Shown in pieces: positions 1 to 9,927 of a DNA stretch of 64,000 bases (the stretch's first letter is position 1; each line of letters starts with the position of its first letter). Source of the DNA: Nageia nagi (Eukaryota; Pinophyta); assembly GCA_050084985.1 (NCBI GenBank), contig JBITNC010000001.1:44392001-44456000 (forward strand), read 5' to 3'. The translations under genes and the position numbers were made by a program. The notes under the pieces were generated by a model. It was not told the DNA's origin and ran no database searches. It saw only the letters and a list, made by a program, of their open reading frames with translations.

Positions 1-86
1 GAGAACATTAGATCTCTATGGTTAAAATTCAAAGCAAAGTTTTCATATATTTCATAAATTCCAATGGTTTTTAAATATTATCAACT
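1..86. repeat. Direct repeat, left copy
   Basis: This 86-bp stretch is nearly the same as 1795-1880, differing by a few substitutions and small indels by eye. It may extend left of the window. The right copy lies just beyond the stop codon of the PP2C gene, in its likely 3' UTR. I cannot tell a local duplication from the short terminal repeats of a small element. Confidence 0.75.
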
Positions 87-1794
87 AAAGGTGCATAAAA
101 AATAATAAGATTCTTGATAACATAGTTCTAATAATCAATTCAACCATAATCATTAATGGGGTAAGGGACAAGCTTCCATTTATTTTGAATGTAAAGATTG
201 GTGGTAGGATGGTGGATGAGGGAGGTGTTGAGATAGAAAGGTGATTTATAATTATGGATATAATTAAATATTTAGATACTCATGATATTTTTTGTAAATA
301 TTATATAATATGAAGTTGCTACCTTTGGTAAAATATGGTAAAACATTCTTGAAATGTATTTAATAAGATTTCTTTAGTTGAAGCTCTATTTTATTAAAAT
401 TTACTTCAATGATAGATTATCAATTAGAACTATCTAATATGAAAGAAATAAATTATTTATTACAATACATATGTAAAGTGGTACATTTACTTAATAGTTG
501 AAGATAGGGGAATTGGAGAGGTTAGTAGTTCAAAGCTCTCAGATCTGAGGGATTTTGATGGTGTGGTGTGTAGAGAAAAAAACTCCAACAAAAAAAATGA
601 TTCAATAATACAACAATTAACATAGTTCAAATTGATCTTTCTAGGTGATAGCATATTATCAAGGCTTCAACCATACAAACAAGCATCACATAAAACTAAA
701 ATAAATAATAAAAATTAGACCAAAGATTCTATGAATCTTATAAAAAAGGTGCAAATGATTGATAAAGTATAATATTATTTGTAATTAACATTTAAATCTA
801 GAATTCATCCCCTTAATTATTCTTTATGATGTAAGTTGGACCTTAGGAAAAATATGTATAACTAATTATGATTCTAATTTTGATTTAAAAGAATAATTAG
901 TTCTTAAGCCTGAAATAATATTAATATGCATATGGTGATATTTAAGAACTCTTATTATCAAATTTTGGTGAATTTAATCTACATTAATTTAAAAAGCTTC
1001 ATGAATCTCCTCAAAACCAATTCAAAAAGCTTAGTGAATTCTAGAGGAATTACAAAAAGGTAAAATATTTTGATAAAATTTATAATTAAATTAGAAAAAA
1101 TAATATTACTAAATTATCCAACAAATTTATTATTGATTCATTTCCATATTTATTATTAAGTTTTCAATAAATTTATTGATACCTTCATAGAAAATTTCCT
1201 AATAACCAATTTACCATGGGTCATTAACAAATTTATTACCAATCCTAGTGCGTAGGGGAGTTGGAGAGAGGGGTAGCTGAAAACTCTCAAGTGAATAAGG
1301 AAAGGCTCCAGGTCCCTCTCACAAATATATGGATATGTAACATGTGGCATTTTTGTACAAACTTGTAACTCAAAAAAAAAAAAAAAAACCAAATCATTAA
1401 AAAAATATATAAACAAACATTTTTACAATAATGAAAATGATAAAAAATTATAAAACCTATCACATGATAATGTTCTTATCAAGAATTGCCAAAATTCATT
1501 ATATTTATATTTATATTTTATTAAGAAAAAATCAAAGATAAACATAACCCTTTTACCCAAAATACACACCATAATTTCTTAATTTATGTATAACAGAAAT
1601 CTCAATATACATTTTCACATCTTTAATAAATAAATAAATAATCAAGTATTAATAGTTTCTATATTACTTGCTCTAATTAGTTTTTGTCTTTTAATATTTA
1701 TAGTTATTGTATACTTTATACTTGATATTGATGTTTGGGAACCCAAATTAGATTAATTCCAAAATGTTTAGATCTCAAATATATATAATTGTAG
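87..1794. other. AT-rich intergenic DNA without a recognisable gene
   Basis: No coding region longer than background is credible here. There is an A-run near 1372-1388. A weak internal similarity exists between about 505-550 and 1249-1295 (both contain an 'aggggarttggagag' core). The stretch is bounded by the two copies of the 86-bp direct repeat. Confidence 0.5.
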
Positions 1795-1880
1795 AGAACA
1801 TTAGATATCTCTGTGTAAAATTCAAAGCAAGGTTTTCATATATTACAGAAATTCCAATGATTTTCAAATATTATCAAACT
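1795..1880. repeat. Direct repeat, right copy, in PP2C 3' flank
   Basis: This is the second copy of the repeat at 1-86. It starts 42 bp beyond the stop codon of the minus-strand PP2C gene, so it probably lies in that gene's 3' UTR or terminator region. Confidence 0.75.
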
Positions 1881-1922
1881 CACAAGAACTAACATAACGT
1901 GTTGATTCAATTTGCAACTGAA

Positions 1923-3776
1923 TTAACGCTTAAATCTCTTTGCTACAAACAAGGCAACCCCCACGAAAAGACTACCTAGAACTATCGGTCTTATCAGCCG
2001 GTATGAGAAAATCCCCCTAAGCTTTGAGATCTTCCCAAGCCACGAAGGAGTAGCAGGCTCTGGTTCTTTGCTTTGAACTTCTTCTTCATTATCTTCTTCT
2101 TTTATCTCACATTCTATTTCAGCTTCTTCTAGTGGAGAAGGTTTGATTTCATGTTGTTCTGAAGGCTCTCTTGTCTTCTCTAGTTTAGATAGAGATTTTC
2201 TTGCTGCAGGAGAATTTTTTCCAAGTAACATAGAAGACTCGGTTGTAACCGGTGGTGTGTTTTCTTTCCTAGTCGAGGCTTTTGCATGGCTTTTCTTTTT
2301 AGTAAGTGTGAATTTGTCCTTTAATGGTAGTAATCCCAAGTCTTTTAATGTAGTATTACTCTTCACCTCCATGGCATATGTGTTTTCTGCAACAATTGTG
2401 CCTTTCAGCAGTTCTTTAGAAGCCCAATCTTCTCCTTTAAGTGGTGAAATCTCAGAAATTTCAGCAAAAGGTGTTTTAGATTTAAGGCTCTTGTTTCCAG
2501 GAGTTAGTTTAGAGGTGAAATCCTCACTTAAGCTTCCAATACCTTGAGACAAGGAAATGCTTCCAACAGAAAAATGAGTATTTTCTGATGTTTCTGTCTC
2601 GGAGGGTAGAAAAGGATCAGGATCGCCTGTCATTATTCTGCATGAAGATTCAAGTTTTTCTTCCTTGGGAGGAGGTAAAGAGAGCTGTTCTTCAATTTTG
2701 GGTACTTCATCATTACGCGAAGAAATCTCTGTACTCTTCGAAATCGGTGTGCCTGGAACTGGGTTTTGATGATCTAGAGGGCTCTTCAACATGGGTTTTG
2801 ATAATCTCAACCTTGAGTTATCGAACTGCCTGCGCGGTGGAGGATTTGGTGAAAAGCACACAACAACCGCAGTGACATTATCAGAACTGTTCATTTTGAG
2901 TGCCTCATCTACTAATCTCTGAGCACATTTTGTTGGATCATTGTGAGAAACAAGTCCTATCCTTACTATTCTCTCTGCCGATTCAGACGACAAAACATCC
3001 CACAGACCATCACAGGCAATGATCAGAAAATCATCATCTTCACTAAGCACAATATTTTTAACATCCGGTTGGGCGGACAAAAGATTGGTTTGAGGCGTAC
3101 ATGAAAATTTCATGTCCCAATCTCCAAGAGCTCTGGATACTGTAAGCTCCCCATTGAGCTGCCCTTCCTCATTAATTTCACCTCCTAGGGATTCAATTCT
3201 GGATCTTTCGGCCTCTTCTGTAGGACGATGATCGGTAGAGAGAGCGATGGCTTTTCCCCGCCGGCCTAAAACCGCTCGGCAATCTCCAACATTGGCTACA
3301 ACTAGAGTATTTCCCCACACCAAAGCGGCCAGAGCGGTTGTTCCAGACTCAGAAATTTGGGCATTGATGATTCCACCATCAATTTTGGCGAATGAATCGT
3401 TGAAAGCAGCTTCCCACGAGTGTGGAAAATGCTGGCCATCAATAAGGAAATGAATGATGTTTTCCCGGACGTATTTTGCAGCCTCGGGGCCCTTGTGGCC
3501 GTCGAAAACTCCATAGAAAGCGCTGCGAGGCGGAAGGGGGAGGGATTCGAACTTGGGTCTGAGCAGGTCGGATAAATCGTCGATGCAGATGTGTTCGTCC
3601 TCCATGGTTCTTCTGTTGCCGATGTTGGTGCAGCTGCCTGAACGCAAGAACGGCATGAATTCATCTGTATGGTTTGAAAGCTTGTTCAAATCTCCAAATG
3701 CTTTGGATTCTAATTCCTTTGTGAGAGAGCCGTTTGAGCCCTTGTTCTCATGCTTGGCAGAATTTCCCACTGCCAT
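1923..3776 (-). CDS. Tail-anchored protein phosphatase 2C (clade G-like), intronless
   Basis: This is a metal-dependent Ser/Thr phosphatase of the PPM/PP2C family. The 617-aa uninterrupted ORF has its PP2C domain at about residues 45-309. Visible metal-site motifs are TMEDEH (E59, D60), VFDGHKG (D92, G93), ACDGLWDV (D256) and SSDNVT (D299), with VGDCRAVL and SRALGDWDM between them. The order SGSC..IG.RRTMEDEHICIDDL resembles plant PP2CG1/DBP1-type (clade G) enzymes, from knowledge of the family. Those are usually near 380 aa. Here about 300 extra residues follow: a Ser/Pro/Lys-rich, probably disordered stretch, an acidic Glu-rich patch, and a hydrophobic segment at about 594-612 followed by AKRFKR. 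That ending is typical of a C-terminal tail anchor, so a membrane-bound phosphatase facing the cytosol is likely (inference). The start ATG at 3776 is the first in frame. No intron is needed. The paralogue at 11932-13547 is in inverted orientation. Confidence 0.93.
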   Translation of the reverse strand: MAVGNSAKHENKGSNGSLTKELESKAFGDLNKLSNHTDEFMPFLRSGSCTNIGNRRTMEDEHICIDDLSDLLRPKFESLPLPPRSAFYGVFDGHKGPEAAKYVRENIIHFLIDGQHFPHSWEAAFNDSFAKIDGGIINAQISESGTTALAALVWGNTLVVANVGDCRAVLGRRGKAIALSTDHRPTEEAERSRIESLGGEINEEGQLNGELTVSRALGDWDMKFSCTPQTNLLSAQPDVKNIVLSEDDDFLIIACDGLWDVLSSESAERIVRIGLVSHNDPTKCAQRLVDEALKMNSSDNVTAVVVCFSPNPPPRRQFDNSRLRLSKPMLKSPLDHQNPVPGTPISKSTEISSRNDEVPKIEEQLSLPPPKEEKLESSCRIMTGDPDPFLPSETETSENTHFSVGSISLSQGIGSLSEDFTSKLTPGNKSLKSKTPFAEISEISPLKGEDWASKELLKGTIVAENTYAMEVKSNTTLKDLGLLPLKDKFTLTKKKSHAKASTRKENTPPVTTESSMLLGKNSPAARKSLSKLEKTREPSEQHEIKPSPLEEAEIECEIKEEDNEEEVQSKEPEPATPSWLGKISKLRGIFSYRLIRPIVLGSLFVGVALFVAKRFKR

Positions 3777-3869
3777 TTCTGGAGAAGGTAAAGATAATTT
3801 GGTTTGAAGTATTCTTCTGGGTGGTGATGGACTTCACTGCTTTGATTGTCTATTTTGAGAACGATATCC

Positions 3870-3886
3870 CTCACGTTATATGCTCT
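3870..3886 (-). promoter_or_regulatory. Possible TATA-like element and ACGT core upstream of PP2C
   Basis: On the minus strand the stretch reads gcatataacgtga, about 100 bp upstream of the ATG. It holds a TATA-like core next to an ACGTG core of the kind bound by bZIP factors (ABRE/G-box class). The reading rests on position and sequence alone. Confidence 0.3.
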
Positions 3887-3892
3887 AATCAA

Positions 3893-5685
3893 ACGTCAGT
3901 CTGATGCGGCAGAGGCAAAAACTACGCCGTTTCGTTCTTGATAGAGAGTTCTGCACTAATTCCTTTAATCAATTAAATCATGTTAAATGATAAAATATAT
4001 AATTATACAAGGATGCACTCATTATGCATAAATAATATGATGGGATATTAGTAATACTTTGTAACCGAAATTATATGATTTATTGCTCAAACATCAAATT
4101 GATTGCTAATATCAATAGCTATAGAGACTTGTATTTGCTCAAGAAATTATTCTAAAGACTTATTTGTTCAAGAAATTTTCAACTATAAATTTATTTAGTA
4201 TAAAATTTGAATTATAGAATCATAATTGAAAATCATACTTCATTTAATTTTGCTTTGGGTGGTTAAATAATTAATTATTATTTTTTCAAATATTAGATTT
4301 TTTTAGAAATATAATTTTTAGATGTGTATGTATTTTATTCTAACTTATTTCGATTCAATTTTCCTTCTCCATATGGTTAGTTGGAAGTTAATGCTTCCAT
4401 AATCTTTGTCTACTGAGTGTATTTTGCATTTCACAACTTTGTATATAAAAGCAATCTATTTTCTACATAACATAAATATAAAATATTTTATCTAATACCC
4501 AAAAGGCTTATTCACTTTCTCTTGTTGGGATTTATGCTTTGATCTTTTGGTCTCCACATTTTATGCATCTTCCTTTATAAAGCATGTATGTAAGTTTGTA
4601 GTTTTTAAATAGAAAAACCAGTCAAATTTTGGAGGCTATATACAATTTTTTATAGATGTACATCTAAGATAAGCAATACATTGTTGGAAATATATATTTG
4701 ATACCTTTCCATAAACATATAGTTTTTCATACTTTTTATGAAAATCTCTATTGCATCACAATTGATAAATCTTATATTTCCATTGATTGCTAGAGATGTA
4801 TAGCTAAAAACTTGGTTTTTTTATACCATTGGAAGTTCCTTATCAATATCTTTCCAACCATATATATAACACTTGGTATAGCTAAAATGTAACCCAAATA
4901 CAACTAAATAACACAAAGAAAATATATACCAACAAATCCTTTTATCATCATTAGCCATCATGGGAATCTATTGTTTCCACCTGCCATATAGAGAATGGAC
5001 ACTAACTATCATGTTTTGTTGATTAGACCTCAATATTAACTTTATTATTTTACTACTTAATGTGTCTTTCTGACAATGAATTTTATATGTCATGTGATTA
5101 TTAGCAATATCATCATTAATATGCTACATAATGAATTTTATTAATGCAATACTCACTCTATTGAAGTCATGCTCTTCATAATGAGAAGAATAACCTTATA
5201 ACCATGTTATGACTTATCATTGATTCTATATTCTAATGCCATATAATATCATGTTAATGTTGGTCTTTGAATTCCATTACATTTCTGATCAATATAAATT
5301 AATGTTTCTACTCTTATAATATGTTATCTATAGTATTTGCTATTATAGGATCTTCTTCAATCGATATCCTTATGGATATCATCTATCGATTGATTACTAT
5401 TATATAGATTTTATGAATCCTTTGGAATATGCTAAGTGTTCATGTTTGTTTTAATCTAGAAATGATTATCAAAGTCTTTATATTATCATATTGCTAATTT
5501 TGCTTTATATATTATCTAATGACCTAGATGATCATTCTTGGATCTATTAGTAAATCTATACATTGTTAGTTCAATCTGCATAAGAATATTATGAACTCTC
5601 CTATGGGATTGTATTGTATTGAAAATTAGGTCTATGAATGTAAATTACCACTTATACATTAAAAATTTTCTTTGGAGACCATTGA
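3893..5685. other. Intergenic AT-rich DNA, nothing recognised
   Basis: No ORF or domain is supportable on either strand. A small hairpin-like sequence (gatatcc-ttat-ggatatc) occurs near 5364-5381. The stretch may hold highly decayed repeats that I cannot identify. Confidence 0.4.
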
Positions 5686-5711
5686 CTCTCTCTCTCTCTC
5701 TCTCTCTCTCT
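5686..5711. repeat. (CT)n microsatellite
   Basis: A perfect CT dinucleotide run of about 13 units is visible directly in the sequence. Confidence 0.95.
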
Positions 5712-5857
5712 AGTATTCTACTATAATTTAACTACATATATCTATTGTTACACCTATCTATTTATGTATATTATTACAACATAAAACTAAACTTCAATTT
5801 ATTCACATAATTGAGTGGAAGGGAAACCTCACCAACCAATGGTTCTTCCCTTGATTT

Positions 5858-5872
5858 GCTTTGATATCATGT
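5858..5872 (-). other. Possible primer-binding site and LTR edge of a decayed retroelement
   Basis: The plus strand reads gctttgatatca then tgtgatat. The reverse complement matches the usual tRNA-iMet primer-binding sequence at 10 of 12 positions, and a TG follows that could start an LTR. No second LTR or coding domain was found, so this is weak. Confidence 0.25.
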
Positions 5873-6724
5873 GATATTTTAGTATTATTTCATTAAATAT
5901 GATAAGTATTTATACATATTTAATATGATAAATCTTATGAAAAATAATTAATGGTCATTAAAAAATGATAATCTAATAAACCTTAGCAAATTAGATATGG
6001 GTGGTCAATGAATGGATCCAGATAATAAATGCACTAATTAATGATATAATAATCCTAATATATTTACAAATCCTATAACTAGCATTTGAGTTCATCAATT
6101 TACCCTTAAATTTTAGTGAGAATAATTTGTGTTCTCTCCAAGGATTTAACCATCATGGCTTGTATCTTTAATGATGAACTTATAATTTATTCCATAATGA
6201 ATTTATCTCATTTCTATATTTTGTGTGTGCCATTACTAGACACCTCTAGGGTTTGACCCCTTCTTGACTATATTTACCTCCATGAATGATATTCTTCTCA
6301 CTCTCAGATATATCTATAGGATAACTTTCATAGGTTCAAGTATTTGCTAATTATGTTGAGAGGCGTAGCTACAATGGAAGCCAAGGGGATAGGGTGTGGG
6401 GAGACAAAATATCCCTCTATTTGTATGTTCATCATCAACAACCAACTCCATTAATTATTTTAAATATAAATTTAATAATATACCATATAATTATATTAAA
6501 TTGTTATTGTGTTCAAATAATGCATTTGTTATTTTAAATACATTCGTTGTGTATTCAAATAAATATATTTAAATGCATTAGTTTTTTTATATTTATACAT
6601 TGATTGTTTCTCTCCTACTTACAATTGAATTACCTAATAGTAGTATAATATTGAGGATGGAGCTTTACAAGAAAAGGGTTTAGATGTTATATTTGGAGGA
6701 TATACATCAAGGGAAGGATGTATA
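5873..6724. other. Intergenic AT-rich DNA, possibly a solo LTR remnant
   Basis: There is no coding potential. If the preceding PBS-like site is real, the first few hundred bases could be an LTR. No partner copy exists in the window. Confidence 0.3.
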
Positions 6725-6990
6725 TATAGTATCATATTACTTGATAGTACCTGGATAATAACAAATTCTCACTATAGTATCATATTACTTGATATTATAG
6801 TAGATTATTATTGTGGGATTCATTATTTATTTGTTAATAATGAATTCCTATTATTAGAATCAATGTTGCATGATTAGTAGTGGATTTTTTATTGTGGGAT
6901 TCATTATTGCTTAGCTAACAATGAATTTCCACTATAGGATTCATTGTTGGCAAATTAATAGTGGATTCTTATTGTGGATGTTTGATAATT
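6725..6990. repeat. Degenerate tandem-repeat block
   Basis: The phrase ctatagtatcatattactt occurs about 48 bp apart near 6725 and 6773. The phrase attgtgggattcattatt recurs about 83 bp apart near 6809 and 6892, with further partial copies of 'agtggattctTattgtgg' near 6874 and 6958. It reads as a decayed local array with no coding sense. Confidence 0.6.
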
Positions 6991-7045
6991 TATTTATTAA
7001 AAAATTCTAATATTTTATGAAACACTAATAAAGTTAAAGTCAATA

Positions 7046-7480
7046 TTTGACATCCTTTAAACTTATTAGTTTGTAAGAACTATCAAGAGTCAAATATCAC
7101 CAATGTAGGAGTTGGGTGTAGAACTTTAGATGTTCAATGTCGGTGCCATCACATCTCAATTATGATCTCTAAAATCACCTACAAGGAGGAGATAATTATT
7201 ATTTATAGGATTTAACAAACAATCATATTGTGCTTGATATGTATCTCGATGTTTATTTTATATGAGAAATAATCATTCAAATACTTAATTGATATATATT
7301 TGGAAAGACTTTTATAGGCCCTACAAACTAATAGGTTTAAAAGGACATTAAAAGACTCATATGTTCATATTCTATGAATCATTCAAATACTTAATTAATA
7401 TATACTTACTTTTGGATAAAATTTTATACATTCTAAAAATCAATGGGTTTAAAAATACATTTTAAATACTCCTACCTATA
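7046..7480. repeat. Inverted repeat plus ~107-bp tandem duplication (MITE-like)
   Basis: A stretch near 7046-7080 is the imperfect reverse complement of about 7312-7350 (shared core 'acaaactaatargtttaaa'). In addition, 7272-7376 is followed by a diverged second copy from about 7379 (both start cattcaaatacttaatt). The pattern fits a small non-coding inverted-repeat transposon with a partial duplication, but no target-site duplication was established. Confidence 0.45.
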
Positions 7481-8676
7481 TATATATCTAATATAGTAAA
7501 GCCCTAAATCATGAAAAATACTAATATATGAAACTCTAAATCATGAAAAATATGGAAGGTTATGAGAAAGGCATGTTCATTGATATGTATTATATGGAAA
7601 ATCATTAAATAATAAAATCTAATTAATGAATAATAAAATAGTATATATGATAATAAATAATAGAAATATAGTTGGAGAAGGAATATGAAATAAATAATAC
7701 TAGGAATAAAATATATGATAATAAAATGCAAAAAAAGTAATTTTATTACAAAATTAGAGATTACGTACCTAAAATTACAATAGATATGAAATAATGGTAT
7801 ATTGATTTGCCATGTTTGGAAAATGTTGTAATGATATTTGAAAGTAGTTAAAAATTATTGTTGTAATTCCTTCATGCAACTCTTTCTCCTCATGGACTGG
7901 GTCTAATTTCTTTCTATTATATATGATCTACAAGATGACAATTGAAAAATCGATATTAAACTTAGAAAAAGGGGAACTTTCTTTGATGGATGAACTCTTT
8001 TTAATAAAAATTTGAACACATCAAATAAGATTCAAATTTTAAATACTTTGTATAGATGAATATTTCATGTATTATCAAATTATAGATAAATTAGTTGCAA
8101 GATATAAAATTCTACTCAAATGAAATGGTAAACTTTCTAAAATATACTTTGAAATATCATGATAAAACATAACCAAAAATATATTTTTAAAAGAAAATTC
8201 TTAATAAACTAAACACAACATCCTTATACTATATTCAAATTTTTATAATTTATTATAAAATCTTTTAATACATGGAACATTAATCTTTATTGTGAAAACC
8301 TTTATCTATTTTCATATAAAACTCATCTGAGTCACTCAACCAAGACCCAAACAACAAAATTCAATACATATTCGTAAAAAATTATAAAAATAAAAATATA
8401 CATAAATAATAAAACAATAATATATAAATACTCAAGTCAAGTGTTCCATGATCTATAACAAATGATGAAAATAAATAAACGAGGTAATGAAAGAGAGTGA
8501 CATGTACATAAATCACAAACTGAAACTTTATATTCAAATATGTAAAAGTAGATTGTCTAGCAATGACTGGGCCACAAAGACTACTTAACAAATAATTAGA
8601 TCTCTCTGCTCTATGCAACTTGAAAGAAGACATTGTTAACCTAGCTAATGAATCATGAATCTAGCTACCAATAACT

Positions 8677-9927
8677 TCATCTTGAAATGCAAATGCAGAA
8701 GGGGTCTTTTCGCATTCGCTTCCCTAAATATCTGTCCAATCTCTCTGAGAGAGCATTCAAAAATTGGGTCTCATTAGACCCCCAATACAGTGTTTCCTGG
8801 GTCTTGTTGATCATATTTTCAAGGTGGGACTTATCTGCCCGAACGTTTTCCCTACACATGATTTTTGCGATCTCACTTGCACTTAGCCCAAAAGCTGCAC
8901 CTTTCTTCAATAACATGGTTGCAATTCGCAGCACCCGGCAGATTCCTGAGATAAATGTATCCCTTTCGCCTGAAGTAGTTTGATATCTTTTTCTGCATCC
9001 AAAGACTTAATATACTTGAGAATCTCTGGGCTGTAAGGCTTCTTAGCTTGATGCCACCACACCCAATCAAAGGTGCAATCCTCAAACTAAAACAACAGAA
9101 AAAAAAAAAGACAGTAAGAATTTGCTCAATAATTATGTGTGTTATATTCGAACAATGGTTAAGATACTCACAGTTTCAGGAAGGCAATAGCCATGATCTA
9201 TGGGGATCAGTTCGACTTTATTATTGGTCCTGCAGAATAAAATATTTCCGCCATGTCTATCTGCATTTGCTAATCTCAAGTCCAGCACAGTAATCTTTTG
9301 CACTTGATAATCAGGAAATTTCGAGCTTCCCATGTCTTCGCAAGTAGATTCATTCTTGACAAACATCTGTAACGATCCAACCTTTGCTTTTTGGTCTTGG
9401 GTATTGTGACTAAAACTTGAATGCTGGCATCTAACAAACATTGTGGGAGGAACACCTGCAAAACCTGGCCGGCAATCATTAGATTCTGAACGAGGGCCAT
9501 CAATGGGGTGATCTAACAAGTAGGCGGCAACTTCCCTGTAAGCACCTTGGGTTACTCTGATACCCTTTTTCATGCCTTCCCCGTTGAACGAATATACTCT
9601 ACCATTCGGATTGTTTTCAGCAAAGGGTTCCTCATCTTGGGGTTTAAATACTCCCACGAAATTTAATCCTGTTGCATTTGGCATAAAGTATGCTCCTCCT
9701 GTAGCGTCCAGGGCTCTCAATGGTGTTTTTCCATTATGTAATCCCTCTCTTATTTCTTTCAACATGCGGTCGAAAATTGGAGAAAGCTTTATAGTTGTGC
9801 AGGCCGGTTCTATGAATACAGATCCATTCCTTTTCCTTCGGGATGGGGTGGAATTGCCTCCTATGCATGGAATTCGGCTACAGATGATCCCCATCTCCCC
9901 CAGATGTTGTTTATCACGATAATGCAA
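8677..9927 (-). CDS. Phosphatidylinositol 4-kinase gamma-like protein (two exons, one frameshift)
   Basis: This belongs to the type II PI4K/PI4K-gamma family of the PI3/PI4-kinase fold. Members phosphorylate phosphatidylinositol at the 4-position, or in plants may act as protein kinases (family knowledge). Exon 1 runs 9927-9172 and exon 2 runs 9086-8677. The 85-bp intron (9171-9087) has a GTGAGT donor and a pyrimidine-rich TTTTAG acceptor. Exon 1 shows VGVFKPQDEEP (ATP-binding Lys), GAYREVAAYLLDHP, the catalytic loop DLRLANADRHGGNIL and the metal-site region ELIPIDHGYCLPET. Exon 2 continues FEDCTFDW...KPYSPEILKYIKSLDAEKD. Near 8935-8939 one base is missing (CCGGGTG where a longer C/G run restores the frame). 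After it the family C-terminus resumes (LRIATMLLKKGAAFGLS...IMCRENV) and runs to a stop at 8677. With one base added back the two exons give 388 codons in frame. There is no ubiquitin-like N-terminal domain, unlike several plant PI4K-gammas. It may be a recent pseudogene or an assembly error. Confidence 0.85.

Noticed and set aside
2143-2875. Plus-strand ORFs opposite the PP2C extension (2143-2547 and 2588-2875)
   Set aside because: They are antisense shadows of the low-complexity C-terminal part of the PP2C gene and resemble no family.
3710-3892. A 60-codon minus-strand ORF overlapping the PP2C start, a candidate uORF
   Set aside because: Its start at 3892 is a TTG, not an ATG. The only ATG in that frame lies inside the main coding region, so there is no support for a translated upstream ORF.
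5364-5381. Small hairpin as a possible terminator or regulatory site
   Set aside because: It is short, isolated and far from any gene end.
8873-9085. Alternative minus-strand frame across PI4K-gamma exon 2
   Set aside because: The frame with FEDCTFDW and KPYSPEIL is the family one. This other frame has no similarity and simply spans the frameshift region.
9572-9922. Plus-strand 116-codon ORF opposite PI4K-gamma exon 1
   Set aside because: It is an antisense shadow. The minus strand carries all kinase motifs and a clean intron.
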